DNA from: Spirogloea muscicola
Lineage: Eukaryota > Streptophyta > Zygnematophyceae > Spirogloeales > Spirogloeaceae
Reading direction: 5' to 3'
Length of the DNA: 19,995 nucleotides
Assembly (NCBI GenBank): GCA_009602725.1
Contig: WELB01000110.1
Location: 129,383 to 149,377, forward strand
Position numbers and translations under genes: made by a program. Shown piece after piece: positions 10,286 to 18,790 of this stretch (its first letter is position 1; the number at the start of each line of letters is the position of its first letter). The notes beneath the pieces are model-generated. The model saw only the letters and a list, made by a program, of their open reading frames with translations. It was not told the origin of the DNA and searched no databases.

Positions 10286-10366
10286 ATTGGACTTGTGCTC
10301 AAGGTTCTTGCACCGAGTGATCAAGTGTGTACCTTGTCTGTCCGCACTGCTTCACTTGGCCGAGAA
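10286..10366 (+). repeat. direct repeat R2
   Basis: Second copy of R1, joined directly to the end of truncated gag copy 1 and ending only 24 bases before the first codon of the capsid-like pseudogene. Its position relative to gag copy 2 would mirror that of R1 to gag copy 1 if the capsid-like insert were absent. Confidence 0.85.
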
Positions 10367-10390
10367 GACGTTACGATAACGAAGGATCCG

Positions 10391-11917
10391 ATGGCCAACG
10401 AGACCGAATACCAGGGACGTGGCTATTATCGCAACCTCCTGCATGGCGTGGTATACACAAGTATCTCAGGGCCTATAGAGGAGGAGGGCATGTACCGGCG
10501 TAATTTTAGCGATCTTTGGACGCGCACAAGCTTTGCGCGGTCATGAAGAGGAGTCGCACAGGGCCGTGGTGTACCAGGTCGGAAGGCGAGCGAGCAGCGC
10601 ACGGGTTGCATTAATGCCTGCGCTGCCAGGAGTGATCGGGCTGAGCACAGCGTGTCAGGTGCCTGTCGGAATGGCAGACCCCTTCCGCGCCCTCGCACGG
10701 AATTATGAGAACTTCAGTTCGAATATTTCGTACTGCAACCTGGCGCCGATAATCGAACGAGTAGCCAAAAGCCTAGCGGCACACTCCATCCACGGCAGCG
10801 TGAATTCGGAGATGCTGCGGGCTGGGCGTGACGTCAATATAACGCCATTGGGAGACAAAATCAGCTACATAATGTTCGATGACGCACCCATAGTCATACC
10901 GGGACTGGTGGACCATCTCTACAGACCGAACGTCATGCCCGTGCTTATAGCGGCGGTGGCGAGCCTTGGCGGAAGGGTTGCCACAGACGTGCTGGTAATT
11001 GATGTGCTTACGAACCAACCCATTTCACCAATGGTGAACATCGCACATTTCCCGGCAGCGTTTGTAGACGCATTGCGTATATTAGGGGCAAACATGACAA
11101 TGGCCGGGCAGGAAGACCTGTACGGCATTGCAATGGCACGGGGACTACACAATGTGCTTACTGTCGTGGGGCACACGGACGAGGGGTCGATCACGGGTAA
11201 TTTATTATGTTGCGCGCAAATGGTGAAGCCTTTCGGATGAATTGGTGCTGCATATGCGGACCACGTATCATTCACAGCACTCCTTGCGTTGCCGGGTGAA
11301 AGTGCGACGGCAGTGTCAAGGTTTGTGGACGCAATCGCAATCGCAATCGCGACAGCGGCGGCAATTGCGCATTGCGACCCTGGCACGGAAGTGGGGGACC
11401 GTTGGTATCCACATGGCCTGTGGCGTGGCGAAACGAATCGGTGAAAGTGACGCGAGCTAAAATCTCAAAATGGCACGCGGTACAATTGGTGCCTACCACA
11501 ATGCTTGCTTCAATGCATTGCCAGAATTTGGCTCATTGTACAGCACAGCGCTGGGCAAGCTGTTCAGGGGTATGCTTAGCACGCGGCGCAATTGGGGTGG
11601 ACTGTTCTACGCGATGGGCTTGAGTCTGACCGTCAACAATAGGCATCTTCGACATGAGATTATATCTCCATTCTTCTCGGTCGAGCCGACGGGCGTGTTG
11701 CCTAGGGAACGGCGCGCTCGGCACGCGCGTTGACATAAACAACTCGGCAAGTCCCGTGGGAAAAAACGAGATCCATGAAACAGCTGCATTGCCTAACTGT
11801 GTTCACTATCGTGGTGATCATTTCACGAGTCTATATACGTTGGACAGGCTAGGCGCGCGTAGACTACCCCTGTTATGGCCTTTCCAAGGCCATGTGCAGG
11901 ACGGGCTTGGCTGCTGA
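10391..11917 (+). pseudogene. endogenised Totiviridae-like (victorivirus-type) capsid protein gene, broken
   Basis: The recognisable protein starts at the ATG at 10391. It runs in one frame to about 10535, shifts, is open to a TGA at 11238-11240, continues in the same frame beyond that stop to a TGA at 11442-11444, then changes frame again (11461 to about 11730, possibly on to 11917). Blocks in order are VVYQVGRR, FRALARNYENF, NLAPIIERVAKSLA, VDALRILGANM, LTVVGHTDEGSI, FVDAIAIAIATAAAIAHCDPG in two adjoining parts, and RHLRHEIISPFFSVEPT. This order and spacing match my knowledge of totivirus coat proteins, especially the fungal victorivirus group, where the protein forms the icosahedral particle around dsRNA. 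The C-terminal third or so and any RNA polymerase are absent. At least three frame disruptions plus a nonsense codon show that it is dead. The assignment rests on motif memory, not on a search. Confidence 0.68.
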
Positions 11918-12707
11918 CCATTCACCTCCCAGATTGTATCAATTGCGTATGCAGAAATGCCAGATAAGTCGAGAGGATGCCATGCTTTTACTGAGTCGAC
12001 ACTTGAGTCATGAAGCTAGTGATGTGACCGGAGATTACGTGAAGTTATGTCAACCACGCTTGTAGCAGGTGATGCATCAGCAAAGAACAAAAAGGTCCTC
12101 AGCTTTTCGAGGAACCTGTACACGAGATGTTTGGACGTCTCGCCCAACATCTTCCAGAGAACAGCTTGAATCAGAAGCAGCTAATGATAAAGTATATTCG
12201 CAAGCCAAATGTGTCAATTACGGCTTGTATCTTCTGAAGTTGATTGAGATCCCGTACGTTGATCACTCAGACAGACGGTGCAGTTTCTGCGTGTTGTCGC
12301 ACGGAAAGGACTGTATCAAGTGAAATGTTACTCACGATTTGTCGGCAGCTCCTCAATAAGGAGGACAAGGACGTAGAGGATGTATACCAAATCATACTAG
12401 ACAAGCAAAATGATATATTGCACTGCACGTTGTGCCAAGAACCACTTTGCAGGCGCCCAGGGTACTCGGAGATAAAGCCGACTGCTCTAGCAAGAGTTAA
12501 AGCAGGTGGTATGGAAGAACTTAAACAGCTCACCCGTCTGTCATGCGTCCAGTAGAGAGCTCTGTGACTCAGCCTCGGCCTGTCATAGAATACCATGCAT
12601 GTGGTAAGAAAGGGTATACGAAAAGATCTGCACAAATAAATTCTCAGACTGCTGGTGCCATATGCTCATGTTGTTCAAAACCTGGGCATGTAGAACAGCA
12701 GTGTTAG
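11918..12707 (+). pseudogene. gag-like gene of an LTR retrotransposon, copy 2, with an intact second zinc knuckle
   Basis: It opens with a clean stretch of about 40 codons (LYQLRMQKCQISREDAM, then LLLSRHLSHEASDV), followed by EEPVHEMFGRLAQHLPEN and, in another frame (12330-12555), CRQLLNKEDKDVEDVYQ. The first knuckle is degraded (YHACGKKGY). The second, CSCCSKPGHVEQQC ending at 12704, keeps a perfect C-x2-C-x4-H-x4-C and is followed at once by TAG (12705-12707). Several frameshifts are present. Compared with copy 1 it extends one knuckle further. The family is Ty3/gypsy-like by architecture. Confidence 0.72.
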
Positions 12708-13042
12708 AAAAGTATTCAGACAAGATGCAAGTGAGAAGCAAAGTGGCTTTGGGAAAGATGTCGTCAACCTGTAGACTTACTGATGATCACGACATTTAGT
12801 ATGATCAGATGTGGAGGCAGATGCAGACCCAATCAAAGTTTTGTTCTAGCCAAGGGGCAGGGCAAAACAGAGGTGGTCGTCACTGTAATCTCCCATTCAG
12901 ATCATTTCCAGGAGGATGAGGACTGTTTTCCACCAGATACATAGTTGAGGAAGAGGATGCCGATACCGTAGACGGGTATGCCCATGGTGCCGACTTTGTT
13001 CAGCTTGTTGCAGCTTTACCGAGCACTTGATCACGTTACCCT

Positions 13043-13501
13043 TTGAAGAGAGGAGAGGTGGAAGTGAGTCAGAGTACTCGTCTTGGAGCTGCCCAATATC
13101 CGGCCAGCTTCCGAATCAAAAACAAATCAGATAGTGTTGTACCTGCTCGTAAGCCCAAAAAGAAAGCTGCCACTAGTGTGGAACCGCCTATTAGTCGTTC
13201 AGTCTTTACCAGTGTACTGCTGACCAGGATGCTCAACGCACCTGTACTAAGCATGAAGGACATGCCCCATGTCCACGATTTGAAAAATTTGTATGTGCCC
13301 AAAACGAAAGCTGCCACTAGTGTAGATCCGCCTATTAGTCGTTCAGTATTTACCAGTGTACTGCTTACCAGGATGCTCAATGCACCTGTACTAAGCATGA
13401 AGGACATGCCCCATGTCCACGATTTGTATCTTCTTCATGTTGCCTCTATTGAGGGAAAGGAAGTATGGTGGCATCCTGGCGAAATGCATGTGAAGAACTA
13501 G
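13043..13501 (+). pseudogene. retroelement open frame with an internal 48-residue duplication
   Basis: Open for 152 codons between gag copy 2 and the reverse transcriptase. No domain is recognised; its place suggests the gag-pol junction or protease region, but no D-[ST]-G active site is visible. Two 48-codon units (13153-13296 and 13297-13440) share PPISRSVFTSVLLTRMLNAP and LSMKDMPHVHDL. It ends at TAG 13499-13501. There is no clear start codon context, so the boundaries are those of the open frame. Confidence 0.4.
13153..13440 (+). repeat. 144-bp in-frame tandem duplication
   Basis: Units begin with GCCCAAAA at 13153 and 13297. From CTGCCACTAGTGT to CCACGATTTG the two copies differ at about five of some 118 positions; four are synonymous and one exchanges Glu for Asp. 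The last 14 or so bases of each unit are less alike. Confidence 0.9.
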
Positions 13502-13829
13502 CAATAGTTTGACAGTATGCAGAATATGTCGGGACTGGACCAAAAGCTGTTGAGCATGGAAGACAATCACGGACATTCAGACAGGTCAACCACTATTTTA
13601 CAGAGTATGAATGGCGCCTTTAGACCGGACCTGAATCATTTCAAATGAGTGAATTGTTGAGAAGCATATCAATGGGTTTTGTTCTTCATCATCTGACCTG
13701 GGTACGTATGTTGGGGCTCAATTACAGATTGACTTGAAGGACGACAAAGCCATCTTCAGATCAGAGAAAGGTATACTCTATCTCCGTTTGAGGATAAATC
13801 TTATGACAGGAATGTCAGGAATTATCAGT

Positions 13830-14100
13830 TGTAGGTTTGTTAGAACCTTCAACCAGCTCCGACAGCCTTGTCTGCCAAGAAGGAGAATTTTGGCAACTAT
13901 TCAGGAGAGGCGAATGTGCTGAGATTAACCGCAACTAAATGCCACCGCTAATCCGCTACTTTATGCCAATAAGTGAGGAGATTGTCAGTCATGTTGAAAC
14001 TAGTAAATCTTCTGTGTCAGATCTCAGGCAAGGATTCTATTCAAATTGACATTCGACCTAATGACAGGCATAAGACAGCCTTCTGGGGAGTGCGTCAAAG
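13830..14100 (+). pseudogene. Ty3/gypsy-type reverse transcriptase N-terminal half, frameshifted
   Basis: Canonical landmarks of the gypsy reverse transcriptase are present in order. GLLEPSTSS is at 13834. A broken form of the D-Y-R-x-L-N-A block follows near 13923-13945. MPISEEIVSHVETSK begins at 13963, SDLRQGFY at 14017, and IDIRPNDRHKTAFWG at 14045. A single extra T at 14040/14041 breaks the frame within the motif A region (GFY then QID). Indels also separate the earlier blocks. Homology ends near 14100; no palm YxDD motif, RNase H or integrase is seen. Confidence 0.78.
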
Positions 14101-14325
14101 TGTTCATGTTCTTTTCCTTTGGGAGACGCGTGGAAGCGACTGCTACCCATTGCTTATAATGCGCGGACTGTTCAGGCATACCAGCCGCACATCTTGTGAA
14201 TTAATATCTAGATCCCTTTCGCTCATTTGCTTTCCAAACTCGTCGCTTCCGCGCGGCTCTGACTTTCAAGATAGCTGCTGCTGTGACCTGTCAGCCTCTG
14301 CAACCCCTCCCTTCGCATTTGGCAT

Positions 14326-14709
14326 GTGTTCGCTTCAATGCTTCAGACGGACTTTCAGAGGCTGTTCATCAACTGTTGTTTGCAGAGAGATAGCCACGGG
14401 GCTGGGAAGGGGGGACCTTTTCTTTCTTTGTGGTGGCCACCCCCCGGAGGGGTTGGGCCTCGTCTTCTCCTCGACGTCGTTCTCATCGACGCATTCCAAC
14501 CAGGGGCACCAACACCGACTGTCCCAGGTTGGGCGACACATCATACGGAGAGGAAGAAGGAGGGGCACTATAGTGACCACCCCCTGGGCGACCACTTCTT
14601 CCATGCGCCATGGACATATATGGCGGCTATGGAACGAAGTGGTCTTCCCTCCTCCATCGCCTGGCACTGCATGTCGATGCCCGCCGACGTAGTCGGGCGG
14701 GTAGCTTAG
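14326..14709 (+). pseudogene. C-terminal fragment of a LINE-type polyprotein
   Basis: Open to TAG at 14707-14709. From about 14450 it shows RLLLDVVLIDAF, a short variable stretch, HTERKKEGHYSDHPLGDHFF and a following helical segment. This resembles the region after the reverse transcriptase in algal LINE proteins (D-V-x-x-D, then E-x-x-K-x-x-x-Y-S-D-x-P). The same HYSD-x-P block recurs in the fragment at 18073-18790, which supports the call. The part before about 14420 may be unrelated. No catalytic motif is present. Confidence 0.5.
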
Positions 14710-14764
14710 GGCATTCTAGCGTCCTGCAAGCCATCGTTGCATGCTGTTAAATGCGGCTATTATT

Positions 14765-15019
14765 GAGTCTACAGAGCTCCCAGGCACTCGCGATACACCA
14801 GTGTGCTGGTCGTGCATTAGCCCAGGCTAATGGCTTCCGTGGTGGTGATTTGGCTCCTCAGTATAGCTTGTCAGATATGCATGTGCTCACTCGGGGATCT
14901 TCGTGTCCCCCTTAGCGAGCTCATTACCCCGCAACAGCACATTTGTAAGGCTAGAATTGGCCGCCCTTTCAATTTCATGCGCACCGCGCGCCTTTCTCTA
15001 CCCGCAAAGTCCTCTTACA
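14765..15019 (+). repeat. dispersed repeat 'CISPG', copy 2
   Basis: Partner of 8664-8932. It starts with the coding tail ESTELPGTRDTPVCWSCISPG and TAA (14828-14830), continues with the shared 3' region including TTTGTAAGG (14942-14950) and TTCATGCGCACC (14974-14985). Copy 2 has an extra GGGATCTTC-type stretch near 14893 and lacks the GCCAGCACTTGGCTAGGT stretch of copy 1. Confidence 0.8.
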
Positions 15020-15288
15020 AGGTCAGGGGCTACATCATAAGAAGGCCCCCACCCTGTCTTTTGGATTTGTCATTTAGAAGCGGAGTGTTTGGTGGGTCGA
15101 TGGTCCCGATTAAATTGCTCCAGAAGGCATCAGTGGAATGCTTACAGCAGATACAGCACTTCAAATACGACACCATCGCGAAATGGACTGCTGATTATGC
15201 AATGTGAGCTTGTCACCAGCATTTCCAGGGCAATGTAAGACCAGAGCTACGAGGGAGGCCACGCATGACAAGGCTAAGTCCACTGTGT

Positions 15289-15316
15289 TCGGGCTGGCCT
15301 TTCATAGCCATCGCGA
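15289..15316 (+). repeat. hairpin repeat family, fragment E
   Basis: GGGCTGGCCTTTCATAGCC followed by ATCGCGAG resembles the core of the hairpin family, nearest to copy B at 2520-2545. The stem is imperfect. Confidence 0.4.
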
Positions 15317-15860
15317 GACCTATTTACTCAAGCTCCGCATGCGGGCTTACATTCACATAGCTCTGCGGGGCACCCACCACCTCATGCCATAAGTGGCGCC
15401 GATACTGAGCCATGCAAATGTCTAAAGCCATCAAGGCGAGCATATGTAAATAGCACAAGCTTCCCCATAGAGACTACGACCCGTTGCCTGGCAGCGGAGC
15501 GGATGCGCGATGCTGTTGCAGGTCAACTGGACCACAGTCGCTCTGTCAGTGGGGGGGCACTGGACCATGCAAGCTCATTGACCGTGCCTAATCTGACTGC
15601 CGAGCTGGCTCAGGCCCCCACCAATCTGAGCGAATCATCTGGTCAACTCGGGTCTATAGTCAACAGCACATTATCACAAGTGCTCAGATGGAGAAGATGA
15701 CGCTGCCGCTTGCAGCAACGTTATCGAAGAAGAAGAACCATCATCATCACAAGCTCCACACCCAAGGCTTGTGCCGGCCAGCCAGTGATCATTTGGTACT
15801 TGCCCCCATGCACAAGTACAATTAAGTGAACTTCCATGCCACAATTCTGGCTCACAGCTG
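15317..15860. other. no confident gene; possible terminal exon
   Basis: The plus-strand frame from about 15520 to 15700 (QLDHSRSVSGGALDHASSL and onward, TGA at 15698-15700) follows an acceptor-like TGTTGCAG, but no partner exon or family is recognised. Otherwise nothing is seen. This is the 3' flank of the NDUFB9 gene, which is transcribed from the other strand. Confidence 0.3.
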
Positions 15861-15900
15861 GCCTTGCAGCCACCAGTGGCTGCAAGGCACAAGGCCTTGT
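15861..15900 (-). other. two perfect palindromes in the 3' flank of NDUFB9
   Basis: GCCTTGCAGCCAC (15861-15873) and GTGGCTGCAAGGC (15876-15888) pair perfectly over 13 bp around a two-base centre. Immediately beside them is the 12-bp palindrome ACAAGGCCTTGT (15889-15900). On the minus strand they fall 33-72 bases after the NDUFB9 stop, so they would lie in its 3' untranslated region as a strong hairpin. Role unknown. Confidence 0.75.
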
Positions 15901-15932
15901 TGCCAGAGTCCACCGTGGAACTGCCACTGCAT

Positions 15933-17286
15933 CTAGTACTCCTCCTGCCGCCCGTAGTCATGCACCACCTCAACCTGCAAATGCGCAGCCAGCAAGGGGT
16001 ACATTTCGAAATGGTGTGGACGGGCTCACAGGTCTGCCTCAGGTTGCCGGGCCAGCGGCAGTTGCTTGGAAGGCTGGACGATCTCAACACATGCAGAGAC
16101 AATAGATGCTGATGGAGTGCAGCAATTGCTACAACTGGACTGCACACTTGACGTGACCTGCAGAGTGTACGCAAGATAATGGTGTCGTGCTAAGCCTGAA
16201 AACTCATCAGGAGCTACACCGGGCTTCAAAGTGTAATATAGTATGACCGGAAGTGTGCAAGCAGACATTCATCTCCTTGCGAGATTGCAAAGCGCGCCAG
16301 CAGCTGACCTCCTCGCCGATAGGGGGGTTGCGAGCATACTTGGAGCCGCCCACAGCCCAGGGCACTGGGCATGCAGCAGAGACATGAGGTGCCTCACTAG
16401 TAGGCCGACTACACGCGCTGTAGTGCAGCTGTGACCAGGAAGTGGCAGCTTCCGGCAAAGCATTTGCAGCCTGAAGTGGCAGTTTGTGTGCAGGTCCGTG
16501 GCAAATTTGTGTTCAGGATCTGCGACGATCATGCCATACGTGTCGGGCTGCCGGCATATGGCATATCAGTTGGGATGGGCTATCAGACGAGATGTGGGTG
16601 CGAACCAGTGTAGGGGTCCGGGTGCCGGATTTCTTCGAGGCGGCGCTCGCCCGTCTCCAGGAGGTAGTCCACGCGCTCCCGGTTGGCCTGTGCAGGCGGT
16701 GTCGAGGTGCCAGTCAGTCGCCAGCCCCGTTGGGTACCCGGCAGTGCAGCACCAGGCGTTCGGCGCTGCTGAGGGAGCTATGCCACTTGACTGGATTCGA
16801 ACCCTTGACCTTTGGTTTTGGAGACGGAGTAGATAAGGTCTTAGTGGTGGCAGGGCGCTCACCTCGTGCTTGTTTGCCTCGAAGCGCTCCCGCAGCTTGT
16901 CGGCCTGGCGGCAAAGGCACGGCGCGCCCAGGCCATGACGGAGGAGGTCAGCAGCCGCATCGCTCGGCTGCGGCTGCCCTCCAGGCGGCAACGGTGGCGA
17001 CGGGCAGCGCCGACGTCGACTACGACGAGCTCGGCGGCAAGCACTACGGGCGGCTACCACGAGGAAAGCGGCAGCCAGGACCGACGCCAGGCAGCGCAAC
17101 GGGCGCCGCGCAGGCTAGTCCCCGAGCGGCGGCGGCGGCGGTGGCGGCGGCGCTCACCTCGTCGTAGAAGACCTCGCGCTGCACGGCGTAGCTGAGGACC
17201 GTCTTCAGCGCGTGGCGGTACAGCGCCCGGACGCGGCGCTGCTGCTCCGCCCCCCGGGCCACCGTCGCCGCCTTCGCCAGGCTCAT
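15933..17286 (-). CDS. NDUFB9: NADH:ubiquinone oxidoreductase (mitochondrial complex I) subunit NDUFB9/B22, LYR protein
   Basis: Five exons read on the minus strand: 17286-17158, 16904-16863, 16687-16606, 16364-16309, 15974-15933 (TAG 15935-15933). All introns are GT-AG, phases agree, and 351 nt give 116 residues, the usual length of plant B22. The protein has the LYR motif at residues 22-24 with the downstream phenylalanine (F40), ADKLRERFEANKHE, RHPDPYT joined across intron 3 to VPWAVGGSKYARNPP, and the ending VEVVHDYGRQEEY. These are the conserved B22 blocks. The subunit is an accessory part of the membrane arm of complex I in the inner mitochondrial membrane; LYR proteins of this arm bind acyl carrier protein. 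The frame is open upstream to 17472, but homologous sequence begins at the chosen ATG. Neighbours are transposon debris, with no linked gene. Confidence 0.95.
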
Positions 17287-17880
17287 GGCTGCCGCAGCGG
17301 CCCGGCGAAGGCGGCGAAGGCGGCGGCGCCGGCCGGGGCCAGCGGCTCGCCGCCCGCTGGGCGCCGCAGCAGCTTGACACCGAACAGCCTTGCAAAAACT
17401 GCTTTGTAACAAGGATTGGACTAATGAGATGTCCGTACCCACTATTAGGGTCCAGGAGATACGGCTGGTCATGGCTGACCAGACAGAAGGGATATGTCAC
17501 GACAGGCTTGTTAGTGTCTAATTGTAAGAGACGCATTGTTATAGTCTTGTACACCATGTTGGAACAGATGAATTGGGAAAAGTAACATAGAGGAGAATAA
17601 ATCACTGGTAATTACAATTGGCTATGCCCTCCCCTGAAAGAGCAGGTCTCCATACACAACAGTCCAAGGAGCCTGGCAAGACTTTCTTCCCTCGCCACAC
17701 CTGGAGCCACAGGCTGGTTCACCTCACACGCCGTGGCCAGCACCTTCAGCATCAGCTCCGAGGCCTTTCGAGGAGCGCAAGTACTCAGATCACCCGCGGT
17801 CCCTAGCTTTTGCGGTCCACTTGCGCGCAGGCCGCGCTCTGGCGGCGGCCTCCGGCTTCCGTCAGGGCGACGTCTTTCCG
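17287..17880. other. upstream region of NDUFB9; no other gene seen
   Basis: The first 100 bases upstream of the ATG are very GC-rich and hold repeated GGCGAAGGC units (17305-17325 area), consistent with a 5' untranslated region. Further out the sequence becomes AT-rich (17395-17630). No TATA-like box or exon is recognised. Confidence 0.45.
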
Positions 17881-17908
17881 CCTGCTAGCTACTCAGATTT
17901 GCATCTAC

Positions 17909-18010
17909 TGACGAGAGGTTACTGAGAGTTCGCTTACTGCTGTCTCAGTCCTTAGCACTCCGATTCCTTCAGACCTTGTCCATTCTTTTGGGCTGGCCTC
18001 TCCCAGCCAC
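17909..18010 (+). repeat. hairpin repeat family, copy D
   Basis: CTGACGAGAGGTTACTGAG at the left end and the hairpin GGCTGG (17991-17996) with CCAGCC (18003-18008) at the right. It lies about 60 bases upstream of a LINE C-terminal fragment, in the same orientation. Confidence 0.55.
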
Positions 18011-18072
18011 CAGTTAATCTGGCCGCGCTTGCTTTCGAACGTGGCTTCAACTCTTCCTCGGCCTCCTACCTA

Positions 18073-18790
18073 ACTGCGTGATTGGGGTGCGCCAGTGTTG
18101 AGTGCGGCTTCCGTGCAGAGGGTGCTGAGCTTGCCACTCACATGCTGCGATGCCCCACTGGACCAGAAGTGGTGGGCATCCACAACCTCCTCCGTGATGT
18201 TCTGGCGGGTTTAATGCGCGACGCCGGGTACCGTGCGGTCGTGGAAGTGAACAACATCACGCCTATCACCACGGATGCCCAGGGACGTCATCATCGCCGC
18301 ACACTTGACATTGTGGGCGTGCAACCTGGTGGAGGACCACGGGCTTTGGTCGATGTTGTGGTTACGGAGGCCTATAAAGGTCCAGCATCAACACACATCG
18401 TTGGCCACGCAGTGGCAGTGCTGAACAAAGAAAGTTGCAGCACTACTCCGATTACCCCCGAAGTGATCAGCTCTTGCCAGCGGCAATCGACATCTTTGGG
18501 TATTTAGGTCCTCGTTTCCTTACTCTCCTTCAAAACATAGCCAATCTAGGCTACACACGACATGCAGATGTGTTCCCGCTGAGATGGGCTTGCCAGCTGC
18601 ATATCTGTCGTTCTTGCGACGACGAGTTTCGGCCTGTTTGCAGCGTGCTCAGGCTAATGCTTTGTACCAGAAAGCTGGGCGAGCTCTAGTTGGTGGCAGA
18701 AGGGCTTCGTATCTGCCATCTAGTATTCAGGCATCGGTTAGCGACCTTTATGTTTTGACCGTGGTTACTGAGCGGGTCAATCTACCGTAG
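18073..18790 (+). pseudogene. C-terminal part of a LINE-type polyprotein, two frameshifts
   Basis: The first frame (to 18507) carries a cysteine/histidine cluster (C-x4-C ... H-x3-C in CASVECGFRAEGAELATHMLRC, residues near 3-24), then TLDIVGVQPGGGPRALVDVV. The frame shifts in an A-rich stretch near 18428-18436 and continues as QHYSDYPRSDQLLPAAIDIFG (18438 on). It shifts again by about 18590 to LPAAYLSFLRRRVSACLQRAQANALYQKAG and a TAG at 18788-18790. This is the usual tail of LINE polyproteins after the reverse transcriptase, with a zinc-binding cluster. The reverse transcriptase itself is missing, so the 5' side is truncated at about 18070. It is not the same copy as the one at 1-956. Confidence 0.78.

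Larger units (their letters stand above)
9172..14100 (+). mobile_element. nested/tandem Ty3/gypsy-like LTR retrotransposon remains with an inserted viral capsid gene
   Basis: Order on the plus strand: direct repeat R1 (9172-9251), gag copy 1 (about 9540-10285), direct repeat R2 (10286-10366), capsid-like pseudogene (10391 to about 11917), gag copy 2 (about 11918-12707), an open frame with an internal 144-bp duplication (13043-13501), and reverse-transcriptase pieces (13834-14094). The stretches 12710-13042 and 13502-13830 fit the same decayed element and hold no recognisable domain; I do not see an aspartic protease motif. No RNase H or integrase follows. Full LTRs and target-site duplications could not be drawn by eye. 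Confidence 0.7.

Noticed and set aside
10426-11386. Minus-strand open frames opposite the capsid-like gene
   Set aside because: They are antisense shadows; protein-like blocks occur only on the plus strand.
13153-13440. The 144-bp duplication as LTRs or an assembly collapse artefact
   Set aside because: The copies are adjacent and in frame with scattered silent differences, so neither LTR flanking nor a simple duplication error of identical reads fits well.
13973-14692. 239-codon plus-strand open frame as one gene
   Set aside because: It begins in reverse-transcriptase sequence, leaves that frame after about 45 codons and runs through unrelated LINE-tail sequence out of frame.
14830-15207. 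125-codon plus-strand open frame
   Set aside because: It lies in the non-coding 3' region of the repeat at 14765-15019; the matching copy at 8664-8932 does not preserve the frame.
16785-16835. tRNA T-loop-like GGTTCGAATCC on the minus strand
   Set aside because: The flanking bases do not form a T-stem, no acceptor stem or other arms can be found, and the spot lies in intron 2 of NDUFB9.
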